Assembly (NCBI RefSeq): GCF_000739775.1
Contig: NZ_BBJH01000008.1
Coordinates: 124,001-188,000 of the forward strand
Direction of reading: 5' to 3'
Source of the DNA: Paraburkholderia heleia NBRC 101817
GTDB lineage: Bacteria > Pseudomonadota > Gammaproteobacteria > Burkholderiales > Burkholderiaceae
Length of the DNA: 64,000 nt
Numbering within the stretch: position 1 is the stretch's first letter; every line of letters begins with the position of its first letter. The notes under the pieces were generated by a model, which saw only the letters and a list, made by a program, of their open reading frames with translations, was not told where the DNA came from and did not search any database. Positions 1 to 8,758 of the stretch are shown piece after piece. Both the position numbers and the translations under genes were made by a program.

Positions 1-18
1 CCGACGCAAGCGAGGTGA
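1..18 (+). CDS. C-terminal tail of an upstream gene (partial)
   Basis: Frame 1 reads five codons and then TGA at 16-18, four bases before the next start codon at 23. This tight spacing suggests the end of another gene of the same operon. Too little is present to identify it; in tetritol clusters it could be any pathway gene. Confidence 0.3.
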   Translation, partial: PTQAR

Positions 19-22
19 CCCA

Positions 23-679
23 ATGAGCGCCATGGCTCCCTCGACGAAACGTCAGTCCGGGCACAAGGCTCGCCTCGTGATCGAGGTGGGGTTGCTGGTG
101 ATTTTGCTGGTCGCGATGGCGACGAGCACGAAGGTCGTGCAGATCGGCTCCGGCGCGGACTCGCAAACTCAGGAATTCGAACCGGCCGCCTACGGCAAGA
201 AGCAATTCCCGAAGACCCAGGCAGCCATCGAAAAGCGCGCGGTCGATGCCGCCACGCTGGCCGCGGCCATCGCCAAAGATCAGGACGCCGCGGGCAAGCA
301 GTACGGTGTGGCGGGCGGCGGCGTGGGACCGGAGATGGCGGTGAAGTTCACCGGCGTGGCCGGCAAGGAAGATGCGGGCGTGTACGAAGTGAAGGTGCCG
401 GGTTTGCCTGATTCGCTCGTCGTGCGTGTGCAAACGGGGCCGGCCATCAACGGCACGGATCTGCGCGATGCCACCGGCGACATCAGCTTCGGGCAGTTCA
501 CCAACCAGATCGACTATCAGAACGCCGGCTACGCGATCAATTCGGAAATGAAGAAAGCGGTCCTGTCGAAAATCGATACGACCAGACTGACGGGCAAGAC
601 CGTCTCGGTCGTCGGCGTGTTCCAGCTGATCAATCCGAACGGCTGGCTCGTCACGCCTGTGAAGCTGGACGTCAAATGA
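23..679 (+). CDS. DUF2291 family predicted periplasmic protein
   Basis: A 218-residue protein with one N-terminal hydrophobic segment (about residues 18-36), then a hydrophilic body, so it is probably a membrane-anchored periplasmic protein. The body matches my recollection of the DUF2291 family, whose genes travel with ribose/polyol-type ABC transporters; its function is unknown. The stop overlaps the start of the next gene as ATGA (676-679), showing translational coupling to the ATPase. A role as an accessory factor for the sugar-alcohol importer is inference from context only. Confidence 0.75.
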   Translation: MSAMAPSTKRQSGHKARLVIEVGLLVILLVAMATSTKVVQIGSGADSQTQEFEPAAYGKKQFPKTQAAIEKRAVDAATLAAAIAKDQDAAGKQYGVAGGGVGPEMAVKFTGVAGKEDAGVYEVKVPGLPDSLVVRVQTGPAINGTDLRDATGDISFGQFTNQIDYQNAGYAINSEMKKAVLSKIDTTRLTGKTVSVVGVFQLINPNGWLVTPVKLDVK

Positions 680-2232
680 GCACCGCGACCCCCATCACGA
701 CGCCTGCCGCAACGAAGGACGGCGTACTGCTTTGCGCGCGCAACATCGTCAAGTCATACGGCGGCGTGCATGCCCTGAAGGGCGTGAACTTCGAGGTCCA
801 TCGCGGCAAGGTCACGACGCTGTTCGGCGAGAACGGTGCAGGCAAGTCGACCTTGATGAAGATTCTTTCCGGCGTGGAAAAGCCCACGTCGGGTGAGATC
901 GAACTCGACGGCGAGCGCGTCGCCTTCGGCTCGTCGAGCGATGCGCGCGATCACGGCATCTCGATCATTCACCAGGAGTTGAGCCTCGCGCCCAATCTGA
1001 GCGTGCGCGACAACATCTTCATGGGCCGGGAACTGCGCACGCCGACCGGCGTGGACTTTGCCGAAGAGGCGCGCCAGACGCGGGCGCTGATGGCCGACCT
1101 CGAGGAAGAGATTGACCCGATGACGCTGGTCCAGGACCTGCGCCTCGGCCAGCAGCAGGTGGTCGAGATCGCACGCGCGCTCTCGGTCGATTCGCGCATT
1201 CTTATCATGGACGAGCCGACTTCCGCGCTGAGCGCCTCCGAGGTCGAGGTGCTCTTCAAGGTGATCCGCGACCTGACGAGCCGCGGCGTTTCGATCGTGT
1301 ACATCTCGCATCATCTCGAAGAGGCGTTGCAGGTCACGGACTACGCCGTGGTCCTGCGCGACGGCAGGATCACCGCCACGGCGCAGCGCAAGGACATCGA
1401 CCTGGGGTGGATCGTGCGCAACATGGTCGGCGAGAATTTCGATCTCGGCGCGCCGCCGACGGGCTACGCGTTCGGCGACGTCGCGCTCGACATCGACGAC
1501 ATCAGCGTCGCCGACGAATCGGGCGCGGGCGCGCCGGCGGTCGATCATCTGTCGCTCAAGGTGCGCGCCGGTGAAATCGTCTGCATCTACGGATTGATGG
1601 GCGCCGGCCGCACGGAGCTGCTCGAGGCCGTGGCCGGGCGCACGCACCTTCCCGTGACGGGCGGCAAGGTGCTGCTCGAAGGCGAGGACATGGCGTCGCT
1701 GAGCATCAGCGAACGCATCGCGAAAGGCCTCGTGCTGGTGCCGGAGGACCGGCAGCGCGATGGCCTCGTGCCGACCATGAGCGTGGGCTCGAACCTGTCG
1801 CTCGCGAGCATCCGCGCCTTTGTGAGGGGCTTCCTGATGTCGCCTGGCGCCGAGCGCGAGCTCGTGGGCGAATCGATCCGCAACGTGCACGTCAAGACCT
1901 CGGGCGCGGGTGCATCGATCCGCTCGCTGTCCGGCGGCAATCAGCAAAAGGTGGTGATCGGCAAGATGCTGGCGACCGGGCCGAAAGTCATCCTGCTCGA
2001 CGAACCCAGCCGCGGCATCGACATCGGCGCGAAAGCGGAGGTGTTTCGCCTGCTCGCGGAGAACGCGAAGCGAGGTCTGGCCGTGGTCTATTCGACTTCG
2101 GAAGTCGGGGAATGTCTGAGCGTCGCGCATCGCATCATCGTGATGCGGCGCGGCAAGATATCCGCCGAATTCGCGCCGAACGCCAACAAGGACGACATCA
2201 TGGCCGCCTCGGGCGAAGCCGTTGTCGTCTGA
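676..2232 (+). CDS. Sugar/polyol ABC importer, double ATPase (RbsA/EryE-like)
   Basis: This 518-residue protein has the duplicated ATPase layout of RbsA/MglA/XylG proteins. The first half has an intact Walker A (GENGAGKST, around residues 52-60) and Walker B followed by DEPTSAL (around 178-184). The second half has a degenerate Walker A (GLMGAGRTE), a strong LSGGNQQK signature and a DEPSRGID Walker B. Such subunits sit on the cytoplasmic face and drive import of a pentose or polyol. It overlaps the DUF2291 gene by ATGA and is followed by the permease and binding protein. With eryH and eryI downstream, erythritol or another tetritol is the likely substrate (the EryEFG system of rhizobia), but specificity cannot be read from the ATPase. 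Confidence 0.9.
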   Translation: MSTATPITTPAATKDGVLLCARNIVKSYGGVHALKGVNFEVHRGKVTTLFGENGAGKSTLMKILSGVEKPTSGEIELDGERVAFGSSSDARDHGISIIHQELSLAPNLSVRDNIFMGRELRTPTGVDFAEEARQTRALMADLEEEIDPMTLVQDLRLGQQQVVEIARALSVDSRILIMDEPTSALSASEVEVLFKVIRDLTSRGVSIVYISHHLEEALQVTDYAVVLRDGRITATAQRKDIDLGWIVRNMVGENFDLGAPPTGYAFGDVALDIDDISVADESGAGAPAVDHLSLKVRAGEIVCIYGLMGAGRTELLEAVAGRTHLPVTGGKVLLEGEDMASLSISERIAKGLVLVPEDRQRDGLVPTMSVGSNLSLASIRAFVRGFLMSPGAERELVGESIRNVHVKTSGAGASIRSLSGGNQQKVVIGKMLATGPKVILLDEPSRGIDIGAKAEVFRLLAENAKRGLAVVYSTSEVGECLSVAHRIIVMRRGKISAEFAPNANKDDIMAASGEAVVV

Positions 2233-2259
2233 TCGAAGCAATGCCAGGAGACATTCAAC

Positions 2260-3354
2260 ATGAACCATGCCGCCAAAACATCGGGATCCAGTCGCTTCGG
2301 CGGAGAAGGGCTTGACTTTGGCAAGATCCTGCTCGAAGGACGTGCGTTTTTCGCGCTGATCGCCATCGTCATTATCTTTTCCTTTCTGTCACCCAATTAT
2401 TTCGCACTAGAAAATTTCCTGACAATGGCCTCGCACGTGGCCATTTACGGAATCCTTGCGATCGGCATGCTGCTCGTCATCATCAACGGCGGAATCGACC
2501 TCTCGGTCGGCTCCACGCTCGGACTCTCCGGTGTCGTCGCGGGGTTCTTCATGCAGGGCGTGACGCTGAACATGCTCGGCGTCGTGCTGTACCCGCCGGT
2601 GTGGGTGGTGGTCGTGCTGTGCTGTGCGCTCGGCGCGCTGATTGGCCTCGTCAACGGCATTCTCATCGCGCGCTTCAGGGTGCCGGCCTTCGTCGCCACA
2701 CTCGGCGTCATGTATGTCGTGCGCGGGTTCGCGCTGCTGATGACCAACGGTCTCACCTACAACAACCTGGGTGGACAGGCCGACCTGGGCAATACCGGCT
2801 TCGACTGGCTTGGCTTCGACCGGCTGTTCAACGTACCGGTGGGCGTGTTGATCCTGGTGGTTATCGCGGTTCTTTGCAGCGTCGTGCTCAATCGCTCGGC
2901 ATTCGGGCGCTGGCTTTACGCCTCGGGCGGCAATGCTCGCGCTGCAGAACTCTCCGGCGTGCCGGTAAAACACGTGCAGATCAGCGTGTACATGCTTTCG
3001 GGCGTCTGCGCGGCGATCGCCGGGCTGATTCTGTCCTCGCAGCTCACCTCCGCGGGTCCGACGGCCGGCACGAGCTACGAACTGACGGCCATCGCGGCCG
3101 TGGTGATCGGAGGCGCGTCGCTGATGGGCGGTACCGGCAATATCCGCGGCACGCTGCTCGGCGCGTTCGTGATCGGTTTTCTGTCCGACGGTCTCGTGAT
3201 CATCGGCATCTCGTCTTACTGGCAAACCGTATTCACCGGCGCGGTCATCGTCCTCGCGGTGTTGCTGAACGCCATTCAATATCGCCGCCGCGTCAAGCGT
3301 CCCGCGCCGACCGGTGGACAACTGGCTTCTTCGCAAGGCGGCGGCAAGGCATGA
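2260..3354 (+). CDS. Sugar/polyol ABC importer permease (RbsC/EryF-like)
   Basis: This 364-residue hydrophobic protein has the BPD_transp_2 (RbsC) layout. A charged N-terminus is followed by about eight to ten membrane segments, with the family-typical stretch GGIDLSVGS near residues 77-85 and GGASLMGG-TGN-RGT near 285-300. It starts 27 bases after the ATPase with an SD-like AGGAGA. It forms the membrane channel of the importer encoded by the flanking ATPase and binding protein. The substrate is inferred to be a tetritol from the downstream isomerases. Confidence 0.9.
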   Translation: MNHAAKTSGSSRFGGEGLDFGKILLEGRAFFALIAIVIIFSFLSPNYFALENFLTMASHVAIYGILAIGMLLVIINGGIDLSVGSTLGLSGVVAGFFMQGVTLNMLGVVLYPPVWVVVVLCCALGALIGLVNGILIARFRVPAFVATLGVMYVVRGFALLMTNGLTYNNLGGQADLGNTGFDWLGFDRLFNVPVGVLILVVIAVLCSVVLNRSAFGRWLYASGGNARAAELSGVPVKHVQISVYMLSGVCAAIAGLILSSQLTSAGPTAGTSYELTAIAAVVIGGASLMGGTGNIRGTLLGAFVIGFLSDGLVIIGISSYWQTVFTGAVIVLAVLLNAIQYRRRVKRPAPTGGQLASSQGGGKA

Positions 3355-3423
3355 GCCGTGCAGCCGGCAAGCGAGAAGTGAATTGAAGCGCTACACCATC
3401 ATCCACTGAGGAGGAGACCTCTC

Positions 3424-4377
3424 ATGACGTTCAAGACAAAGACCACGATCCTTGCGGCCCTGGCTTTGGCCGCACCGTTGTTCGCCGGACAGGCTCACGC
3501 AGCCGGCGGCCTCATCAGCATCATCGTCAACGATCCTGCGAACCCGTACTGGCTGGCCGAAGGCAACATTGCTTCTGCCGAAGCCAAAAAGCTCGGCTAC
3601 ACCGCCAATGTTTCCGCGTCGAAAGGCGACACGAATACCGAGAGTCAGCAGATCGACACGGCCATTACCAACAAGTCGGTCGCGATCATTCTCGACCCGG
3701 CCAACGCCAGCGGTTCGATTGGCGCCGTGAAGAAGGCGATCGCCGCAAAGATTCCGGTGTTCCTCGTCAACGCGGAAATCAATCAGCCGGGCCTTGCCAA
3801 GGCGCAGCTGGTGTCGAACAACGCCCAGGGCGCCGCGCTTGGCGCCCAGCAATGGGTCAAGGACGTCGGCTCGAAGGGCAATTACGTCGAGCTGCTCGGC
3901 GCGCCGTCCGACAACAACGCGGCGACGCGCTCGAACGGCTACAAATCGGTGCTGAGTCAGTATCCGGATCTGAAGATGGTGGGCTCGCAAGTGGCCAACT
4001 GGGATCGCACACAAGGTTTCAACGCCACGCAGAGCCTGTTGCAGGCGCATCCGGACGTAATCGGCGTAATCAGCGGCAACGACGAGATGGCGCTCGGCGC
4101 GATCGCCGCGCTCAAGCAGGCAGGCAAGCTCAAGAGCGTGAAGGTCGGCGGCTTCGACGGTTCGCCCGCGGCGGTCGAAGCGGTCAAGGCCGGCGAGTTG
4201 CAGTACACGGTGCTGCAGCCGGTGGCGGAGTTCTCCGCCAAGGCGGTGCAGGAGGCGGACCAGTACCTGAAGACCGGCAAGACGGGTGCATCGAGCGAGA
4301 AGCAGCTGTTCGACTGCGTGCTGATCACCAAAGCGAATGTGTCGAAGTACACCGCGCCGTTCGTGCTGTCGAAGTGA
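3424..4377 (+). CDS. Sugar/polyol ABC importer periplasmic binding protein (RbsB/EryG-like)
   Basis: 317 residues. A Sec signal peptide ends near residue 24 (AQAHA/AG), followed by a type I periplasmic binding fold (Peripla_BP_4). Family features include the N-terminal NDPANPYW, the hinge-region IILDPANASGS and the C-terminal FDGSPAAVEAV, with an aspartate expected to contact sugar hydroxyls. An SD sequence, GAGGAG, lies at 3408-3413, a few bases upstream of the ATG. It would deliver a polyol to the permease encoded just upstream. The order ATPase-permease-binding protein-isomerases matches a catabolic operon. Confidence 0.9.
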   Translation: MTFKTKTTILAALALAAPLFAGQAHAAGGLISIIVNDPANPYWLAEGNIASAEAKKLGYTANVSASKGDTNTESQQIDTAITNKSVAIILDPANASGSIGAVKKAIAAKIPVFLVNAEINQPGLAKAQLVSNNAQGAALGAQQWVKDVGSKGNYVELLGAPSDNNAATRSNGYKSVLSQYPDLKMVGSQVANWDRTQGFNATQSLLQAHPDVIGVISGNDEMALGAIAALKQAGKLKSVKVGGFDGSPAAVEAVKAGELQYTVLQPVAEFSAKAVQEADQYLKTGKTGASSEKQLFDCVLITKANVSKYTAPFVLSK

Positions 4378-4487
4378 GCCGCCAGCCGTATTGACTCGTG
4401 CGCCGGAGCAGCGGTGCGAGCCGCTTCCGCGGGTTCCGGCGCGCCATGCGCTGCAAAGGATGAGCGCATATATGCAACAAGGTAACC

Positions 4488-5249
4488 ATGAATGATTCGC
4501 TCTTTTGGGTCGGTACGAGCTGGAAGATGAACAAGACATTGGCGGAGGCGATCGCTTTTGCCGAGCGCATGCTTGCCAGCCCCGACGATCCGCGCATTCA
4601 GTGCTTCGTGATTCCGCCGTTCACCGCGATTCGGGAAGTCAAATCCATTCTCGCGGAGACCGGCGTCAAGGTCGGCGCGCAAAACATGCACTGGGCCGAG
4701 CACGGCGCCTGGACCGGCGAAATTGCTGCGCCGATGCTGGTCGATTGCGCAATGGACCTGGTCGAACTCGGCCATTCCGAACGGCGCGAGCATTTCGGCG
4801 AGACCGACGACACCGTTGGCCTCAAGGTCGAGGCGGCCGTGCGCCATGGGCTGACGCCGTTGATCTGTATCGGCGAGACGCTGACCGACAAGCAAAGCGG
4901 CCGCGCTGCAGAAGTGCTGGCTGCCCAGGTCCGTGGCGCGCTGGCAAGACTCGGTCCGCAACAGCGCGCTGCGCCGATTCTGCTCGCGTACGAGCCGGTG
5001 TGGGCGATCGGCGAACACGGCGTGCCTGCGAGCCCCGACTATGCCGACGCGCGCCAGGCGGAAATCAGTCAGGTCGCCCAGGCGATCCTCGGCCGCCGCG
5101 TACCGTGCCTTTACGGCGGCTCGGTCAACCCCGGCAACTGCGCCGAACTCACGGCCTGCCCGAATATCGACGGGCTCTTCATCGGTCGTTCGGCGTGGGA
5201 GGTGAGCGGGTATCTGGACATTCTGAAGCGTGTCGGGGCAGTCCTTTGA
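4488..5249 (+). CDS. eryH: L-erythrulose-1-phosphate isomerase (EryH, TIM family)
   Basis: A 253-residue triosephosphate-isomerase fold with all three catalytic residues visible: Lys in TSWKMNKT (residue 13), His in LGHSERR (about 95) and Glu in AYEPVWAIG (about 170). The phosphate loop GGSVNPGN and FIGRSAW follow. The opening GTSWKMNKT, instead of the GNWKMN of housekeeping TpiA, and the overall sequence match the EryH/TpiB branch as I know it from Brucella and rhizobia. That branch interconverts the tetrulose phosphates of erythritol breakdown. Next to eryI and a polyol importer, this makes a glycolytic TpiA unlikely. Confidence 0.9.
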   Translation: MNDSLFWVGTSWKMNKTLAEAIAFAERMLASPDDPRIQCFVIPPFTAIREVKSILAETGVKVGAQNMHWAEHGAWTGEIAAPMLVDCAMDLVELGHSERREHFGETDDTVGLKVEAAVRHGLTPLICIGETLTDKQSGRAAEVLAAQVRGALARLGPQQRAAPILLAYEPVWAIGEHGVPASPDYADARQAEISQVAQAILGRRVPCLYGGSVNPGNCAELTACPNIDGLFIGRSAWEVSGYLDILKRVGAVL

Positions 5250-5292
5250 CCTCGATGCGGGCTTGCAAACCCTTATTCTCAAGGAGATCGTC

Positions 5293-5748
5293 ATGAAGGT
5301 GGCCATTGGAGGCGACAGCGCCGGAGTCGGTTTGGCCCGCGTGCTGGCCGACTATCTGAAAGATCGCTTCGACGTTTTTGAAGTGTCGAGCAACGAAGCG
5401 AATCCGCATGAGTTTTACGCGAATCTCTCGGACCGCGTGGCATCCGGCGTGATCAGCGGCACGTACGACCGCGCGATTCTCGTATGCGGCACCGGCATCG
5501 GCGTCAGCATATCGGCGAACAAGGTGCCGGGCATTCGCGCCGCGTTGTGCCACGATACCTACTCCGCGGAACGCGCGGCGCTTTCGAACAATGCGCAGAT
5601 CATCACGATGGGTTCGCGCGTGATCGGACCGGAGGTGGCCAAGGCCATTGCCGACGCTTTTCTGGACAACACGTTCGACGAAAACGGGCGAAGCGCGGGC
5701 AACGTCGCGGCGATCAACGAGGTGGATTCGAAATATCACCACCGGTGA
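5293..5748 (+). CDS. eryI: D-erythrulose-4-phosphate isomerase (EryI, RpiB family)
   Basis: A 151-residue RpiB/LacAB isomerase. The ATG at 5293 was chosen because AAGGAG at 5281-5286 precedes it, although the frame is open 21 codons further upstream. The active-site segment [15 protein letters not shown] (Cys near residue 65) and the C-terminal [11 protein letters not shown] are typical of the EryI branch. In Brucella, EryI turns D-erythrulose-4-phosphate into D-erythrose-4-phosphate, which enters the pentose phosphate pathway. It is the last gene of the + strand operon; a convergent gene follows after 52 bases with no clear intrinsic terminator. Confidence 0.9.
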   Translation: MKVAIGGDSAGVGLARVLADYLKDRFDVFEVSSNEANPHEFYANLSDRVASGVISGTYDRAILVCGTGIGVSISANKVPGIRAALCHDTYSAERAALSNNAQIITMGSRVIGPEVAKAIADAFLDNTFDENGRSAGNVAAINEVDSKYHHR

Positions 5749-5800
5749 CGTTGCCGTCGATGCCATGGATGCTTTAAGAGACGCTTTCGGCAAGGCCGAC

Positions 5801-6754
5801 TCACGCGCGCCGCTTCACGCCCGGTAGCACGCACAACGCTTCGTATGCGAGATTGGCGGCAAGCAGGGCAGTGGTGCCGAACGGATCGTACGGCGGTGCG
5901 ACTTCGACTACGTCTGCGCCCACGAGATCGAGCCCCCATGCGCCACGAATGATTTCGAGGGCTTGCGGGACCGTCAGGCCCGCGATCTCCGGCGTGCCGG
6001 TGCCGGGCGCGTAAGCCGGGTCGATGCCGTCGATATCGAAACTCAAATACACCGGTCCTGGGCCAACGCGCTCGCGCACCTCCGCCATTAGCGGTTCGAG
6101 CGAGCGGTTCCAGCACTCCTCGGCCTGCACCACGCGAAAACCCTGTTCGCGGCACCAGTCGAAGTCTTCCGCAGCGTAGCCGGTGCCGCGCAGACCGATC
6201 TGCACCACGCGCCGGCAGTCGAGCAGGCCTTCCTCGACCGACCGGCGAAACGGTGTGCCGTGCGCAATCTTCTCGCCCATCATCGTGTCGTTGACATCCG
6301 CGTGCGCGTCGACGTGTATCAGGCCGACTTTGCCGTGCTTGCGATGAATGGCACGCAGGACCGGCAGCGTGATCGTATGGTCGCCGCCTAGCGTGACCGG
6401 CGTTGCGCCGTAACCCAGGATGGCGTCGTAGGCAGTCTCGATCCGTGCGATCGAATCCGAGAGGTTGTACGGATTGATCGCGACGTCGCCGATATCCGCG
6501 ACGCGCAGCGAATCGAACGGCGCGGCGCGTGTCGCCATGTTGTACGGGCGCAGCAACACCGACTCGCTGCGGATCTGGCGCGGCCCGAAGCGTGCACCGG
6601 TGCGATTCGATGTGCCCAGATCGAATGGCACGCCGACGAAGCATGCATCGAGCCCTTCGGCATTCTGCACGTTGGGCAGACGCATCATCGTCGCGATCCC
6701 GCCGCAGCGCGGCATCGCGTTGCCGCCCAGCGGCTGGAAGTACTCCATATCCAT
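5801..6754 (-). CDS. gbuA: Guanidinobutyrase (4-guanidinobutyrate ureohydrolase)
   Basis: A 317-residue arginase/agmatinase-family Mn-dependent ureohydrolase. Metal ligands are seen in GGDHTI, HVDAHADVND and SFDIDGIDP. The sequence closely follows Pseudomonas aeruginosa GbuA as I remember it (opening QPLGGNxMPRxGGIATMMRLP), which hydrolyses 4-guanidinobutyrate to 4-aminobutyrate and urea. The start at 6754 follows GGAG at an eight-base distance; the frame is open six codons upstream without a good SD. The divergent aruI and aldehyde dehydrogenase supply exactly this substrate from 2-ketoarginine. Agmatinase is the alternative but fits the neighbours less well. Confidence 0.9.
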   Translation of the reverse strand: MDMEYFQPLGGNAMPRCGGIATMMRLPNVQNAEGLDACFVGVPFDLGTSNRTGARFGPRQIRSESVLLRPYNMATRAAPFDSLRVADIGDVAINPYNLSDSIARIETAYDAILGYGATPVTLGGDHTITLPVLRAIHRKHGKVGLIHVDAHADVNDTMMGEKIAHGTPFRRSVEEGLLDCRRVVQIGLRGTGYAAEDFDWCREQGFRVVQAEECWNRSLEPLMAEVRERVGPGPVYLSFDIDGIDPAYAPGTGTPEIAGLTVPQALEIIRGAWGLDLVGADVVEVAPPYDPFGTTALLAANLAYEALCVLPGVKRRA

Positions 6755-7060
6755 GATTCGCTCCAGTTTCATTCGGTTAGACGCCTAAAACCCGTCACTG
6801 AATGCATTTTCCGCGCGCGGGCGGCACACGAACAATCGAAAGAATTTCATGCCACGCATGTCTGCCAGTCATGGATCGGCGTAAACCCCAAGGCTTTCCT
6901 CTGGTCATGCAGGAAGCTCATACACCTCATGAAAACATATCGATTGTCCGCGCCGCGTGGCGCCGCCGAGAATGATCTGGACAACGACGCAACGGCGTGT
7001 GCATAGGTCAACCGGGCCGGCATCCGCATCGGGCGGCACCAACCAGGAACGCGAGCATCC
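6755..7060 (+). promoter_or_regulatory. Divergent control region between gbuA and aruI
   Basis: This is 306 bases with no convincing gene. It must carry the promoters of gbuA (leftward) and of the aruI operon (rightward). An 8-base inverted pair, ACAATCGA at 6832-6839 and TCGATTGT at 6940-6947, is visible; the arms are 100 bases apart, so they could at most be two half-sites. No strong -35/-10 pair stands out. Confidence 0.4.
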
Positions 7061-8755
7061 ATGAACTATCCGGAATTTACCGCCAGCTTCGAGGAAGCCG
7101 GCGCGCGGCCGATTCAATGGCCCCATCCCACGGGACTGACCTGCGGGGAGGCGCTCGTCACCCTGCTCGAAGGATACGGTGTCCAGTACGTTTTCGGGAT
7201 CCCGGGCGTGCATACGGTCGAGCTTTATCGGGGTCTCGCCGCTTCGTCGATTCGCCACGTCACGCCGCGCCATGAGCAGGGTGCGGGCTTCATGGCGGAC
7301 GGCTATGCGCGCGTGACCGGAAAGCCGGGTGTGTGCTTCATCATCACCGGGCCGGGCATGACGAACATCGCGACCGCGATGGCGCAGGCCTATGCCGACT
7401 CCATTCCGATGCTGGTGATATCGAGCGTGAATGCGCGCCGCGACCTCGGCAATGGAGACGGACGACTGCACGAACTGCCGTCGCAGCGCAACGTGTTCGC
7501 CGGGCTCACCGCGTTCTCGCATACGCTGCTCGACGCCGCGGAACTGCCCCAAGTGCTGGCCCGGGCATTTGCCGTTTTCGGCGGCGCGCGGCCGCGTCCC
7601 GTGCACATCGAGATTCCGCTGGACGTGATCGTCGCGCCCGCGCGCGGCGTGAACCTGACGCCAGCCGTGCTGCCAGCGAAGCCGGCGGGGTGCCCGGCCG
7701 CCCTTGCGGCGGCGGCAGACCTGCTTGCGACGGCGCGTCGGCCGCTGATCCTCGCAGGCGGTGGCGCGTTGCATGCCGCGGCCGAACTGCGGGAACTCGC
7801 CGAGCGTCTGCAGGCGCCGGTTGCACTGACGATCAACGCGAAGGGCCTGCTGCCGCCGGGACACCCGCTGCTGCTCGGCTCGACGCAATCGCTGCCGCCA
7901 ACGCGGGCGCTGGCCCGCGAAGCAGACGTCGTGCTGGCAGTCGGCACCGAGTTGGGCGAAACCGACTACGACGTGGTGTTCGACGGCGGCTTTTCGATTG
8001 AAGGCCGACTGATCCGCATCGACATCGACCCGCAGCAACTGATGCGCAACTTCAGTCCCGACGTGGCCATCGCCGCCGATTCGCGGCAAGCGCTCGGCAG
8101 CCTGTCGACGCGGCTGCACGAATGCATCGCCCCGGCGCGTCAGCGCGATTGGGGCGCGCTGCGGGTCGAGCTCGCGAGGCAGGCAGTGGAGGCTGCCTAC
8201 GATGCGCCGACGCGTTCGCAGAAGCGCCTTGTCGACACCCTCACCGCCGCGTTGCCACACGTCATCGTCGCGGGCGATTCGACCAGCCCCGTATATACGG
8301 GCAACTTCGTGCACGACGCACCGCAGCCGCGTTCATGGTTCAACTCGTCGACCGGCTACGGCACGCTGGGCTATGGGCTTCCCGCGGCGGTTGGCGCGAA
8401 GCTCGCCGCGCCCGATCGCTCCGTGGTTTGCCTGATCGGCGACGGCGGGCTGCAGTTCACGCTGCCGGAACTCGCCAGCGCGGTTGAAGCGAGGGTGCCC
8501 GTAGTGGTTCTCTTGTGGAACAACTTCGGCTATGGCGAGATACGGCGCTACATGACGGCGCGCGATATCGTGCCGGTCGGCGTCGATATCCACACGCCAG
8601 ATTTTCTCGCGCTGGCGCGCGCGTTCGGCTGTGTCGCCGCTCGCGCGGATACGCCCGAGGCGCTTGCTGCCGAGCTGAGGCAGGCCGTATCGCGCGACAT
8701 CCCCACCGTGATCGAAGTGAACGAGGCCGACTGGTTTGCAAGGGTGCCGGCATGA
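7061..8755 (+). CDS. aruI: 5-guanidino-2-oxopentanoate (2-ketoarginine) decarboxylase
   Basis: A 564-residue ThDP-dependent enzyme with the three-domain acetolactate-synthase fold. The N-terminal pyrimidine domain holds the catalytic Glu in TPRHEQGAGFMADGYARVTGKPG (about residues 67-89). The C-terminal ThDP-binding motif GDGGLQFTLPE...NN lies near residues 460-488. The N-terminal half tracks P. aeruginosa AruI (VFGIPGVHTVELYRG). AruI decarboxylates 2-ketoarginine to 4-guanidinobutyraldehyde and CO2. The next gene is an aldehyde dehydrogenase and gbuA lies divergently, completing the route to GABA. The arginine transaminase (AruH) that would make 2-ketoarginine is not in this window. Confidence 0.88.
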   Translation: MNYPEFTASFEEAGARPIQWPHPTGLTCGEALVTLLEGYGVQYVFGIPGVHTVELYRGLAASSIRHVTPRHEQGAGFMADGYARVTGKPGVCFIITGPGMTNIATAMAQAYADSIPMLVISSVNARRDLGNGDGRLHELPSQRNVFAGLTAFSHTLLDAAELPQVLARAFAVFGGARPRPVHIEIPLDVIVAPARGVNLTPAVLPAKPAGCPAALAAAADLLATARRPLILAGGGALHAAAELRELAERLQAPVALTINAKGLLPPGHPLLLGSTQSLPPTRALAREADVVLAVGTELGETDYDVVFDGGFSIEGRLIRIDIDPQQLMRNFSPDVAIAADSRQALGSLSTRLHECIAPARQRDWGALRVELARQAVEAAYDAPTRSQKRLVDTLTAALPHVIVAGDSTSPVYTGNFVHDAPQPRSWFNSSTGYGTLGYGLPAAVGAKLAAPDRSVVCLIGDGGLQFTLPELASAVEARVPVVVLLWNNFGYGEIRRYMTARDIVPVGVDIHTPDFLALARAFGCVAARADTPEALAAELRQAVSRDIPTVIEVNEADWFARVPA

Positions 8756-8758
8756 AAC

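Noticed and set aside
754..2268. A 504-codon antisense open frame opposite the ABC ATPase gene
   Set aside because: Low-complexity Arg/Ala/Asp-rich translation and full overlap with an unmistakable ATPase gene.
4488..5249. Housekeeping triosephosphate isomerase (tpiA)
   Set aside because: The GTSWKMNKT opening, the EryI neighbour and the polyol importer fit EryH instead.
6832..6947. Inverted ACAATCGA / TCGATTGT pair in the gbuA-aruI gap as an operator
   Set aside because: The arms are 100 bases apart and only eight long, so chance is a sufficient explanation; noted within the intergenic feature only.
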